Assembly: GCA_027604685.1 (NCBI GenBank)
Contig: JADHYX010000074.1
Coordinates: 5,039-69,038 of the forward strand
Length of the DNA: 64,000 nt
Direction of reading: 5' to 3'
From: Lobulomyces angularis
Taxonomy: Eukaryota > Chytridiomycota > Chytridiomycetes > Lobulomycetales > Lobulomycetaceae
This document shows, in pieces, positions 47,764 through 59,285 of this stretch. A program made the translations under genes and the position numbers. The notes under the pieces are model-generated. The model was not told where the DNA came from. It worked only from the letters and a program-made list of their open reading frames with translations, and did not search any database. Position 1 is the first letter of the stretch, and every line of letters starts with the position of its first letter.

Positions 47764-48525
47764 ATGGTGAGTTATATAAATACACTATTGATGAGAGAGT
47801 ATTATTGAATTTAAGAATGATTTCTTATACCCTTGGTTAACGCAACATCAATATCATTTTTTTTATTAAAAATCCGTCAGATGGATGGGATGGATTTATA
47901 ATTCACTTTTAAATCTAATTCAACCTCAAATTCAAAATTTCTTAACATAATATAAATTTTGATTTGTTATAAAGAAATTTGTTAATAGTGTTTTAATTCT
48001 TTAATTTTAGGCTGATAGCGTTACAATTAGAACAAGAAAGTTTATTACCAATCCTTTATTACAAAGAAAACAATTTGTTGTTGATATATTGCACCCTGGT
48101 AGACCAAATGTCAGCAAAAAAGACCTAAGGGACAAATTAGCAAAGTTATATAAAACTGATGCTGAAGTAATTTTCACATTTAATTTTTTTTTTTTTAATT
48201 CAATTTATGTAATTAGAATATCTTTGCTTTTGGTTTTAGAACTCAATTTGGTGGAGGGAAATCAACCGGTATTTTTTTTTATTAGTAAATTATATTCAAT
48301 GGTGAAACTTTTTTTGTTTATTTAGGTTTTGCATTGATTTATGACTCATTGGATGCTGCCAAAAAATTTGAACCTAAATACAGATTACAAAGACATGGAT
48401 TAGTTCCAGAAGCTATTAAGATTTCCTCTAAACAAAGAAAAGAAAGAAAGAACAGAGGGAAGAAATTCAGAGGTACTAAAAAAGCAAAAGCTGCCAAGGA
48501 TGCAAAGAAAAAGGGAGGAAATTAA
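47764..48525 (+). CDS. RPS24: 40S ribosomal protein S24 (eS24)
   Basis: Four exons (47764-47766, 48011-48166, 48217-48268, 48326-48525) give 136 residues with an exact frame. The first exon is only the ATG, followed by a 244-nt intron, far longer than most here. Exon 2 starts [21 protein letters not shown]. Diagnostic blocks are [39 protein letters not shown] and [23 protein letters not shown]. The start-codon-only first exon mirrors the known organisation of mammalian RPS24. The long first intron may hold regulatory elements or an unrecognised snoRNA; I could not identify one. Confidence 0.95.
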
Positions 48526-48864
48526 TAACTGTATTGCAAGTTTTTATTTTTGTAAAATTTTAAATACATTGTTTTCGTTGTTTATTTTTCCCTATTATAA
48601 TATTATAATACTAAAGAAATAATAATTTTATTACATTTTAATTAATTTTTTTTTTTCCATCATCTGCTTTATTTTATTCTAATACCTTAACATGATAATA
48701 TCTAATAATTATTTCAAAATCTAATTATTCTCCACCTTTTTAATGGAAATAAAATTCGGCCGAAATAACCGCAGTTTCAATTTTCGCAGATGTATTGACA
48801 TTCCAAAAGCTTAGTAGTTTATTTAAAATAAAAATTATATTTTCAACTGCTTGAATTATTGAAG
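48526..48864. other. Intergenic region without recognisable features
   Basis: About 340 bp between co-directional genes; AT-rich with no ORF or RNA feature that I can support. Confidence 0.55.
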
Positions 48865-51816
48865 ATGAATGCAGATAAGGAATTTGAAAGAATTCAGCTT
48901 CAAGCTGCTCAAGAAGAAAAGTTAGAAAGTAGGAATCCTACCAACTACCACGTTTCCTTCCCACATCCTTTTTCCCATTCCCAACTGGCTGTACTATGTA
49001 TTAATTTTGAAAAAATTTATTAATTATTTATAATATTTTTTATTTTTCTAGTGTCAATTGCTGAGACTTTTTTTTCAGCTTTTTCTGATAGTGAAGTTGA
49101 TCAGCTACTTGATACATATGTGAAGAAAATATCCTCTCAAGAAATGCAAAAAGATAAGCAAATTTTACGAAAATTTCTTCAGCTAGAATTAAAATCAATG
49201 AATTTTTTTGATGGCTTTATGGAAACGTTACTTGATGCTAGTTGTGAAGATCAATTGTTTCAAATGAACATAGTTCTGAAGTATTTAAAATAAGAAAGGA
49301 TTATTTTTAAATTTTTTTTTTTTTCTAAAACTTTTAGAATTTTAAGTACTGGAATTGGCTCTTATTTACTCTGTGGAGGTTTAAAATTTTTGTAAAATTT
49401 AATTTTCGACCTATTTTTTTTTTCTTCTTTTAACTTAGGAGGACGCAGAGTTCCGTTTTATGAGTTGAATTTAAGTGAAAAAGAAGCTGCCCTCTTATAT
49501 TGGTCAAATAGCAACTTCAAACAAATTCGTGGCTTATTCAAATCATTGAAGTCAATAGTTTTACTTCAACTTTACTCAACAAGTAGTGAGTCGGAGATAA
49601 TATCAAAAGCCTTAGGATGGAAAAAAGAGGATGGGTATTCAACTACTGAAAGTAAAGAAGAATTTGTTCCTACTTTTTTTGAGGAGTTTTTCTCAAAAGA
49701 CGAGAGCAATATGTATCTGAAAGCCGACATTGTAATTGGTAAATTGAAAAAAAATTTTACTTTTTTTAACTATATAAAGTTGGTAGCGGTTGTGGTGGTG
49801 CATTAATGGTTATAAAATTTTTCATATTTCCCAATTATTCATTTTGCAGGCTGCTGAGTTGTCCAAACTTGGTTTAGAGGTTTTAGTTTTGGAAAAAGGT
49901 GAATACTATCAGCCTTCACTAACAAAGACATACACCGAAAAAGGTATATAAAATTTTTCCATTAGCTATCTCATCATTTAAAATCATTAGAAAATTTAAA
50001 CAATTTTTATGAAAAAAAGGGTGCTTTAATTACGGATGATTATTCACTTATGGTTGTAAGTGAATATTTAAATGTTTTTAAATCGAATGTAATTTTTTCT
50101 TTAATGATAGTTGGCAGGTTCTACTTTTGGAGGTGGTTCAGTAGTTAACTGGAGTGCTTCTCTAGGTTTACCATATTCTGTTAGAGCCGAGTGGGCCAAT
50201 AAATTTAAATTACCATACTTTCTTTCAAAGGATTACCAGGATTCCTTGGTAATCTTCTGTTCTAGTTTGTCAACTTTACTTAATTTAAATTTTTGTTCTG
50301 TAGAATATTATATACGCAAGAATTGGAGTTACGACCAAAGGAATTATACACAATGCCTCTAACCAAATTTTAATCGATGGTTGTAAAAAACTAGGTTATC
50401 ATTATGAAGATATTCCACAAAATACTGGTATTAAAAATTTTTGAAAAAGGAAATTTTTTATTTATTTATTATGTAAATGTGTAGCTGGTAGTTCTCATAA
50501 ATGTGGATCCTGTATATATGGTTGTTCAACTGGAGAAAAGCAGTCAGCTGTCCTGACTTGGCTTAAGGATGCACAACAAAACGGAGTTAAATTTATAAAA
50601 AATTGTACAGTGACCAAAATCATTACAAAAAAAGGCAAAGCTAGCGGAGTTGTGTGTTTTTTTGATAAAGATGGAAAAAAAAAGAAGTTATTTATCAAAT
50701 CTCCCATAGTAGTTGTAAGTGGTGGTTCCTTCAATACTCCTGCTTTGCTATTAAAATCAGGTTTGCACAATAAACACATAGGGCAAAATTTGCGTCTGCA
50801 TCCCGTTACCCTTGTAAATGGAAAATTTGATAAAAAAATTAAGCAGAACCAAGGGTCCATTATGACCGCAATCTGTAAGATGTAAATTATTTCTGGAATG
50901 AGTTTAATTTTATTAAATTTTTAGCAAAAAATGCTTCTAATGCTGACGGAAATGGCTATGGTGCTGCTGTGGAAGTAATGGCATATACTCCAGCACTAGT
51001 AATAACTTTTTTATAGTCAAAAAACAAAATTAAAAAAGATTTTTTTTTTTTTTATAGTATGGAACGGTAAATTCTTGGAAATCAAGATCTCAGCATAAGT
51101 TAAATATGACGACATTTGATAGCACTTGTGCATTATTGGTATTAACACGAGATTATGATTCTGTTGGTACCGTCACATTAGATAAAACTGGGAATGCAAG
51201 AATAAATTATTCGCTATCTCCACATGATGAAGAAAGTATGTTTAAAGGAGCAGAAACTGCGATAAACATTCTAATTGCAGAAGGTGCATCGGAAATAAGT
51301 ACAACGCAACAACGTGAATATATTATTACAAAAGTGTTAATAATTTAATTTTTTTTTTTTTATTTTTTTTTTAGATGTTGAAAATTTCATTATAGAAAAA
51401 GACGATAAAAATATCTTTACATCTGCAAAATATTTAAATTTTATAAACAAAGTGAAAACTGTTGGTTTTAAACCAAATTCTGCCTTTTTGGGTAGTGCAC
51501 ACCAAGTATTTAAATAATAATAGGAAATTTGAATTATTTTAATTTTTTTTTTTTTTTTAGATGTCTTCGTGTAGGTTATCTTGTTCCCCAGATAGCGGTG
51601 TGTGTAAACCTAGTGGAGAAACGTGGGAAATTAAAAATTTATATGTAGCTGATGCTAGTCTTTTTCCAACGGCTAGTGGTGTTAAGTAAAACAATTTCTT
51701 TTTAAATTTTTAATTTTATATGGTTATTTATTTTTAGTCCAATGATCACAACATACTCTGTGGCATACATGGTGGCACAAAATATTTTAAAGAGAATAAG
51801 TGATTCTAAACTATAA
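48865..51816 (+). CDS. Long-chain fatty alcohol oxidase (GMC oxidoreductase, FAO1-like)
   Basis: FAD-dependent oxidase that converts long-chain alcohols to aldehydes with H2O2 release, as in omega-oxidation in Candida FAO1 and in plants. The start is MNADKEFERIQLQ. An N-terminal helical extension of about 250 residues is typical of FAO. The dinucleotide-binding motif is restored across an intron: IVGSGCGGALMAAELSKLGLEVLVLEKG. GMC blocks follow: LAGSTFGGGSVVNWSAS, CGSCIYGC, SGGSFNTPALLLKSGL, HIGQNLRLHPV, then the active-site HQMSSCRLS and C-terminal LYVADASLFPTASGVNPM. About ten introns of 40-70 nt are present. The enzyme is probably membrane-associated or peroxisomal; no SKL is seen (C-term SDSKL ends in KL preceded by S, so the last three residues are in fact SKL). 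That makes peroxisomal import plausible. Confidence 0.9.
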
Positions 51817-53271
51817 TAGAGTGAAAAAAAGAAACGTGTATTAATTATTTAGATAACTTTTAAAAAGTTTCACACTAATAATTTATAGAGGTTATTTTTT
51901 TCTTCTTTTTAAAAAATTTTAATAATTATGTGAAAATTAAATATATGAATTTGTTAACAAAAATAAAAAAAAAAATTAATAAAATTAAAAAATTACTTTT
52001 TCTTTAGTGGTGAAGTTTGTTGTTTTGTGAGGAGCAGTAAACTCTAATACAAATTTTATAATTAATCATTAGCTCTTTCAGAAATTGTATTTCACAATCT
52101 TCCTTTGAATTGCCGCATCTGAAATTCTATCTTACAGAGGTTTTCTTATTGAAGAAAATTTTATTTCTTTTCACCGCCTTTAAACTTTGTTGAATGCATC
52201 AGTAAAAAATTATTGCTTAATTTGATATTTTGAATTGGAGGACCAACAACTTGATTTAAATTAATTTTTTTTGCAAGCAACATGGAAAAATCGAAAACTT
52301 TAAAAAATTTGTAAATAAAAAAACTCTTTCTTTTACCTTTCTTTAACATAAAGATTTCATTAATGACGTATATACTTTCAGCTCTAGTAATTTATGGAGT
52401 GTCCATTTCCAATCAACCTTTTATGTCAAGATTTCTCCTTTTCAGTAAACTCATTTGGAGTTTTAAGATATAGTTTTTTACCTCGCCCAACTCTTGTAAA
52501 TTTCATTTACTTCTAAAGTTCTTTGTAGTATTCATTACCATTTCCTAAATTCTTGATATCGAATGAATCTTCCACTGCAAATTTGTTTAATTTTTAAAAG
52601 GTTTGTATTAATTTCACAATTACATCATGTAGAAGTTTTTGAGTCCAATTACTAATCTCTTTTTTCCAAGAATCTTATGGATAGAGCTAAAATTTTATTT
52701 CTATTTTTTAATATTCTGTATTTTCTTCTTCTCACTATTTTACAACAGCAAATATAGATAATTGAAATGACGCCTTCGGACAAGTTGTTGCTGAAAATTT
52801 TGATAATTTTTACTCCTAATTTTTGATGTATTCAATGAGCTCAATTGCGGAAATTTTGAGCCGATCTCTGTAAGCAATAACAACTGTTTCGACTGGAATT
52901 TGTTACAAATTAAATTCCAAAACCGATATCATTAAAATATTTTGAAAAACCAGAGTATGTACGCTGTTTTGGTTTAGCTTGTAAGTAGTTTTTGGTCAGA
53001 GATTTGAGCACAGATTTAAATTTGTTTTTTGGATAATTTTTAAATTAGTGAACACTAATTTCATTATAAAAATTTGAAAACAATTGCATGATATAGTTGA
53101 ATCATATCATCTACAACCAGATGGCGGTTATTAACAGCAATTTTGTTTAAATCTGCCAATTCACGTAAACCTAGGATGATATCAATTTCCAAACACCCTG
53201 CTCAAGTGTTACTCAAAAAGTGTCAAAAAAATGATCAACGTTTATTTTCAGTTCTAAAAAAATTCCTAACA
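51817..53271. pseudogene. Gene-poor stretch with probable decayed coding remnants
   Basis: About 1.45 kb without an intact gene. On the minus strand around 52800-53050 consecutive open pieces read like protein (QAKPKQRTYSGFSKYF; VETVVIAYRDRLKISAIELIEYIKN) but are separated by stops and a frameshift. The 62-codon minus frame at 52161-52349 may belong to the same remnant. Base composition is less extreme than true spacers here. I cannot assign a family; a dead gene or mobile element is the most likely explanation. Confidence 0.4.
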
Positions 53272-54800
53272 ATGACCTATTTTTCCCATGATGATATCGC
53301 TGGATTAAAAAAATATAAATATTCTGGTGTCGGTATTAATTAAAAGTGTATTTACCAACTAACCTAAAAATTGTAAAAAGATAAAAGCATATTATCAAAC
53401 AAATTGTTAAATCCGTACTGGTGGACAAATTTGGTAAAAATCTTTCCGTTATGGTTTGCTCCTAACTTGGTTACGTTGACTGGATTTTTTTTTGTTTTAA
53501 CTAACTTATCGACACTTCTTTACCTTCAACCACATTTAAATCAACCTTTAGATAACTTTTATTATTATACTTTTGCATTTGGTATAACAAAGGGTTTTAA
53601 TTTCTTTAATTAACAGATTAAAAATAAAAATAAAATAGGTTTATTTGCTTATCAAAGTTTAGATGCTATTGATGGAAAGCAGGCCAGGAGAACGGGCACA
53701 AGTGGTCCGCTTGGCGAACTTTTTGATCATGGGTATATTATAAGTATACTCATATTAATGTTTGAATAGCTGTGATGCCTTAAATACTGGAATTTTGGTA
53801 TTTTTGGTTTGTTCTGCAATTGATCTTGGCCAAGGTTGGGAAATGGTTGTTATGTTTATATCTGGTATTGAAAACTCATTTTTTTGCATTATTATTAATC
53901 ATTTAATTTTTATAGGATTAGCAAATTTTTATTTAACTACCTGGGAAGAATATCACACTGGCACCTTATTTTTATCGTTTATTAGTGGACCAGTGGAGGG
54001 AATATTGTTAATATGTGTAGTTTTTATTGTTTCTGGGATGTATTCTCCAAGCTTTTGGAGTGTTAACAAAATTTACGATTTTCCTTTAAATCAGTTTTTA
54101 ATGCTTTGCGGTATCTTTGTTGTTGGTTTTAATATCTTTACTTCGTATGATTTTTAAATTTTTTGACTTTTTTTTGTCCACTTTTTTGACATTTTTTTTT
54201 TAATGTTAACAATTTTTTAATGATTTTCCTTTAAAGAGTTGGAAATGTAAAACAATCAAAACTCGCAAAAAAGGAATACAACTTAAAGTTTCTGCTAGGA
54301 CTAGTACCGTTTATTATTTTTAGTTTAACAATTTTGATATGGCTAAATTTGAGTCCAACACTATTAAAAGTTCATTTGGTTAAATTTTTGGCAGGAATGA
54401 CACTATTATTTGGATATCAAGTCGGGTTAATTATATTATCCCATATTTGTAAAAGGAAACACTTTCCGTATATTAGTGTTCCTTTTATGGTTGCCTCGGT
54501 TATTGGGTTAAGTTTCACTGCTTATCTGAAATTTTTAAGGATGGAAAATAGAAATATTCATCCAGCATTAATGTTGAAGGACAACGTTGAAGAAAATTTT
54601 CTTTATTTAGAGGGTAACATTATTTATTTTTTTTTAACTTATTAAAAAAAAAAACTGTAGAAATCATGTGCTATAGTCTCTTTGCATTTTCATTTTTTTG
54701 TTATTTTATCAAAGCCAGACTGGTTATTAACGGATTATGTGAAGTTTTTGATATTAATTGCTTTACCATAAAACATTTAAAGAAAAAAAAAAGTAATTAA
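53272..54800 (+). CDS. Choline/ethanolamine phosphotransferase (CPT1/EPT1-like)
   Basis: Last step of the Kennedy pathway, transferring phosphocholine or phosphoethanolamine from CDP-alcohol to diacylglycerol in the ER or Golgi membrane. It starts [23 protein letters not shown], which matches the family N-terminus; an in-frame ATG at 53143 exists but gives a non-conserved extension. The catalytic CDP-alcohol phosphotransferase motif DG(x)2AR(x)8G(x)3D(x)3D is intact: [23 protein letters not shown]. Multiple hydrophobic helices follow ([53 protein letters not shown]). The C-terminal exon ends KKKKSN, so the final four residues fit the KKxx ER-retrieval signal. The donor DAG pool links it conceptually to the DAG lipase downstream. 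Confidence 0.92.
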
Positions 54801-54918
54801 AAAAAAATGTAATTTTGTTTTTGTTTATTTATTCAACACTATTTAAAAAAAAATAAAAAAACAAAAATAAAAATAATGAATTTAAGAAAAAAACAAACTT
54901 ATATAAAAAAAAAAAGAA

Positions 54919-55224
54919 TTATTGTTCCTTTGCCTTAACTTTTGTTGAATTAGAAAGATTATCGTTTATATTTTTTTCAACATCCTCGTTATTGATAAAA
55001 TCCAACTCGTCCATTTCATCCAGTTCTTCTCTTTCTTCCTCAAATCTACGAATTTCGTCTTTTATAACTAATTTGACTCTAGCATCTTTACTAATGGTAA
55101 AAAAAATAATAATAATATTTGTATTCTATTAACCTCTACGGTGATCTGGTTTCATTATATGTCGCTTGATTTTTGGTGGACTGTGATCATTTGGGTTTTG
55201 AAATCTCTGCTCTTCAATAATCAT
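54919..55224 (-). CDS. Small charged protein, tandem paralogue 1
   Basis: Two exons joined by an intron of about 45 nt (acceptor ...TTAGTAAAG). The product of about 86 residues starts MIIEEQRFQNPNDHSPPKIK and continues RHIMKPDHR, VIKDEIRRFEEEREELDEMD, then a polar tail ending KVKAKEQ. It is clearly paralogous to the next gene: shared SPxKIKRxIMKPxHR and AIKDEIxRFEEE blocks and the same intron position (after CGN-AAA/AGA G). I recognise no named family. The conserved basic block followed by an acidic helix suggests a small regulatory or nucleic-acid/protein-binding factor; the function is unknown. Confidence 0.7.
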
Positions 55225-55450
55225 CTTTATGGTTTATTTTTTTTCTTAAAATTTCTTCAAATAAAAAAAAAGTTGTGAGTTTAATTAAATTTTTGTGATG
55301 CAAAAAAAAAAATTTTATTAAAAAAAGAAAGAAAAATTTTTTTTTAAAAATTTTTTATTTTATAAAAGTTATATATAATAAATAGCGAAGAAAAATAAAA
55401 AGAAAAAAATAAAAAAAAAAGAAATATACAAAATAAAAAATAAAAGCAAA

Positions 55451-55704
55451 TTATTCTTCGTTAGAGGCATTGGACTCCTCCTGCTTTAATAAATTTTTTT
55501 CCTCTTCTTCTTCTTCAAACCTAAGGATTTCATCTTTTATAGCCAAATTCTCTTTTGCCTCTACAAAAATTAATTAAATGTAAGTTTTATTTTTTATTTT
55601 TTATTTTTTTTACCTTTTCGATGGCCAGGTTTCATAATATTTCTTTTTATCTTGTGTGGACTGTTATCTGGTTTTTTTCCTCGTTGATCTTCTATCACTA
55701 CCAT
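55451..55704 (-). CDS. Small charged protein, tandem paralogue 2
   Basis: Two exons joined through an intron of about 53 nt give about 66 residues, starting MVVIEDQRGKKPDNSPHKIK and ending EESNASNEE. It aligns with its neighbour (54919-55224): MxxIEEQR, SPxKIKRxIMKPxHR, then AIKDEIxRFEEEEEE. Same orientation, same exon structure and 226 bp spacing indicate a local tandem duplication. The C-terminal tails have diverged. Family unknown. Confidence 0.7.
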
Positions 55705-56149
55705 TTTTAATTTTTTATTTTTATTTTTCTTTTTTAAAATTTTTTTTGTTTTTTCTTTTTGCTTTATTTAAATACTAAAAAAAAAAAAATTTTTTTTAAT
55801 TTCCTTTATTGTTCTCAAACATTTGATCTTGATTTTGGACACCAAAAAAATTTAGATGTGCTCGCGGTATATTTTTATGGGCATTATCTTTTTAAACATA
55901 CAATAATATTTTTTAAACACTTCATGATTGCAAAATTTTAAAAAAAAAACTATAAATGGAGAAGAAAAAACAAACTTTTTTTTTTTTTTGAAATTGTACT
56001 AAAAATACAAAAACATTAATGTATTTATTGGAAACATGGAATCAATATTAAAAAATGAAAAATTTAATTAACACTGCAAATCGAATAACTATACAATCAC
56101 TTTTTTAAGTATTTTATTTTAAACTACCCTAACCCCAACCAAAACCAAT
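55705..56149. other. Intergenic region, A/T homopolymers
   Basis: About 445 bp between the mini-protein start and the Fanzor-like relic; long A and T runs, with no supported gene. Confidence 0.5.
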
Positions 56150-56960
56150 GGAGTATGATTATTGTTGATTTTTTTACAGGAATATACAAGTTTTTAAATC
56201 ATTCAATAAAAACAATAAAAAATAGTACTGGAAACACTTCTATTAAGGAATTACTAAAGGAGTAAATTGAAAAATATAAAACTGAATTTGGCAACATTCA
56301 AGAAAATGTCAAGTACTTTGATCAAATCGCTTTGTATCAAGCTAATAAAATATTTCCAAATTATAGTGTTAACATTCAAGAACATTTTGTTTCTAAACTT
56401 AAAACATTTTTTTCAAACTTGATTATTCAAAAACAATTATCATTAATACCTGAAAACATGCTAAAAAATTTTGGATAAAAATTTTACAAGCAAGAAATAG
56501 GCTAGTGCAAAAAATAATTTTAGCAAACATTACAGTTAACAATGAGTTTGAATGAATACGAGCTTAGTATTGTTAAACTTTTAAGAAATACATTACCTGA
56601 AACAATTGAAAAGAACTCTATTACTTACGATGTTAATAGTACTTTTAAATATTTTGAACCGTATTATAAACTTGGATTATTATATCAACAACATCAACTA
56701 AAACAATTAATGTATTTCCATTATCTACTTCAATACATATTGGAATTACACTACAGAAACTCCTTTAGAAAATTGAAACTAAATGCCTTCATAAACACTC
56801 AAAAATCTGAAGCTAAGTTTAAAAAAAAAATTTAAGAAAAAAATTTGGTAGTGTAGAAAACACATCAGTTTTAGTTGGAGTTGGTCAAGGACAGCTATGA
56901 AGTACCAAGTTTAGATAGTTACAGTAAAATATTTATTTTTATTTTCAAATTTTACAGAAA
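56150..56960 (+). pseudogene. Degenerate Fanzor/TnpB-like nuclease relic
   Basis: In one reading frame from about 56185, protein-like sequence is interrupted by stops at 56263 and 56476, then opens again at 56542-56835, and a frameshift after 56835 continues the homology for a few codons. The first part contains YQANKIFPNYSVNIQEHFVS, like the N-terminal Y..NI..HF..+L+.F segment of eukaryotic Fanzor proteins. The second part contains YFEPYYKLGLLYQQHQLKQL, then FRKLKLNAFINTQKSEAKFKKKI followed by KKFG. This resembles the FRKL+...INKQ+SE.K+...KKKFG block before the first RuvC motif. The RuvC and zinc-finger parts are missing or unreadable downstream. I call it a dead, 3'-truncated copy; family assignment is from pattern memory. 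Confidence 0.5.
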
Positions 56961-57056
56961 TTCCCTTAATTATATTTATATACTATCCAAATAAAAAAAA
57001 AAAGTTAAATTTAAAAAAAAAAACAATTGGAAAGATAAACTAAAAAAATGTAATAG

Positions 57057-59285
57057 TTAATTTTTCGGTCCAATCATATCTTCCGGATTTACATGATAAT
57101 CAAATTCTTCTTCTGTTAACAAACCTAACTTAACTGCTGATTCTTTTAAACTTAAACCTGTACAAAAAATTAAAAAAATATTTTTATTAATATCAATTTT
57201 TTGTACCTTGATGATGAGCAAATTTGGCAATTTTGGCGGCATTTCCATATCCTAGTTTTCCATTTAACGCAGTTACCAACATTCTAATTTTACAAAAATT
57301 AAAAAAGATATTGTTATCTATTATTAAAACCCTACAAGCTTTGTTTCATTAGACATGAAATTCTTTCAATATTAGGAGTGATACCTTTAACACAGTTGTT
57401 GGTAAATGATGTTATGGAATCCGATAATCTGTTTATATTAAAAAATTATTAATTGGAGTGTTTTCTTTTACTTACAATCTTGTTGAATGTAGTAAATTTT
57501 TTATCATAACTGGTTTAAAAACGTTCAGCTAAGATATAAAAAATATGAAAAAACGAAAATAAAATAAAAAAGTATTGAAAGTACCTCAAGATGTCCATTT
57601 GAACCAGCAATAGTAATGGTAACATTGTTGCCCATAACTTGAGCACATACCTTTAAATCATTAGAAAAAAAAAATAAATATTTTCATATCAATAATCCAA
57701 CTTTTGTTTTATTCTTACCATTGTTATAGCTTCACATTGAGTGGGATTAACTTTTCCAGGCATAATGGATGATCCAGGTTCATTGGCTGGCAAGTTAAGT
57801 TCGCCGAGTCCACAACGAGGTCCAGAACCCAGTAACCTGAAGTAAAAAGAAAAGAATTAAAAATATTTCTCTTATATTACCTGATATCGTTGGCTATCTT
57901 CATCAGCGATACAGCAAGCACATTCAAAGCACCAGATGCTTCTACGATTGCATCGTGTGCTGCTAGAGCTTCAAATTTATTTGGAGCGCTTTTAAAGGGA
58001 AGCTTTGTGTATTCGGCAATTTCTTTTGCAACGCTTTCTGCGAAACCTTTTCTAGTATTCAGCCCAGTGCCGACGGCGGTGCCTCCGATTGCCAAGTTTC
58101 CTAGTTTATCATAACAGCTGAAAAAAATAAAAAAAAATTTTGAGAAAGTTGATAAAACAAACTTTTTTATTCTCTCAATCCCATAACAGACTTGTGTGTG
58201 GTATCCAGAAAATTCCTGACTTAATGATAGAGGAGTCGCATCTACCAAAAATGAAATTGAATTTCTCTCTCCATAACTTAATTTATACCCTGCAAGTGTG
58301 TTCTACCTATTTTTATAATGTTATTCCAATTTTTAACATGTTCATCTAAACTATCTCTTAATAATTCCAGAGCTGGTACCAAGTCATTGTTAAAGGACAT
58401 TCTAATTAAAAAAAAAACAATAAAAATAAATTTAAAAAATAAAGTACAAAAAAATTGAATAAAATTAATAAATTTTACAAAGCGGCTATGTGCATTGCAG
58501 TTGGAAATGTATCATTCTTTTTGAAAATATTTTATTATTAATTTTTCAAAATTAAAAAAATATAAAACAAAGACTTACAGAGCTTTGGGACATATTTACG
58601 TGATCATTTGGATGAACCGGACTTTGAGTACCTTTTTTTACTTCTCCTAAAAGTTCATTCGCACGATTTGCAACAACTAAAAAAAAAAGATTAAAAACAA
58701 AATTAAAAAAGAAGTAAACCTTCGTTAACATTCATATTTGTCTGAGTCCCTGAACCAGTTTGCCATACCACAAGAGGAAAATGACTCATAAACTTTCCTT
58801 CAATAACTTCATCGCTATACAAAAAAAAAAAAAAAAAAGAAAAAAAGTGAGGTTTTTAATTTATTGGTTAATAATTTGAAAAAAAAAAATTTTTTTGGAA
58901 ATTCTAATTTAAAAAGTATGAATAATAAATATAACAATTACCAAGCAGTCATGATAGCATCACCTAATTTCTTGTCAAGGGCGTTAGTGACATTGACTTT
59001 GCAAGCAGATCTTTTTAAAATTCCAAAAGCTTTTATTAAAAGTTCTGGCATTCTTTCATTAGGGCCACCAATTTCAAAATTCTGCAATAAGAATAAGTAA
59101 AAAATATTGTTAAAAAAAAAAGAAATTGAAAAAAGCAATTTTTTTACCTGAAGTGATCTTTGAGTTTGCGCACCATAATATTTGTCATTAGGAACATTTA
59201 CTTCCCCAATTCTGTTGTAAAATATATATTAAAAATCCAATTGATTATAGACATACGTATCATGTTCGATTCTAAAATCTGCCAT
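57057..59285 (-). CDS. FUM1: Class II fumarate hydratase
   Basis: Fumarase interconverts fumarate and malate. The minus-strand product starts [10 protein letters not shown] and runs through many short exons. [56 protein letters not shown] (split by an intron of about 47 nt) and [10 protein letters not shown] follow. Then come the signature [15 protein letters not shown] with the catalytic Ser loop and the C-terminal [23 protein letters not shown]. All key residues are present. The readable start lies immediately before the catalytic fold (about 10-15 residues before the conserved [16 protein letters not shown]), so no mitochondrial presequence is visible in this model. Either it is a cytosolic form or an upstream exon or start remains undetected. 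Confidence 0.94.

Noticed and set aside
48211..48325. Frame break in RPS24 (translation runs past the exon into stops)
   Set aside because: Explained by two short GT-AG introns; the spliced reading matches eS24 without gaps.
53143..53271. Longer N-terminus for the CPT/EPT gene
   Set aside because: The ATG at 53272 gives the family-typical [21 protein letters not shown] start; the extension is basic and non-conserved.
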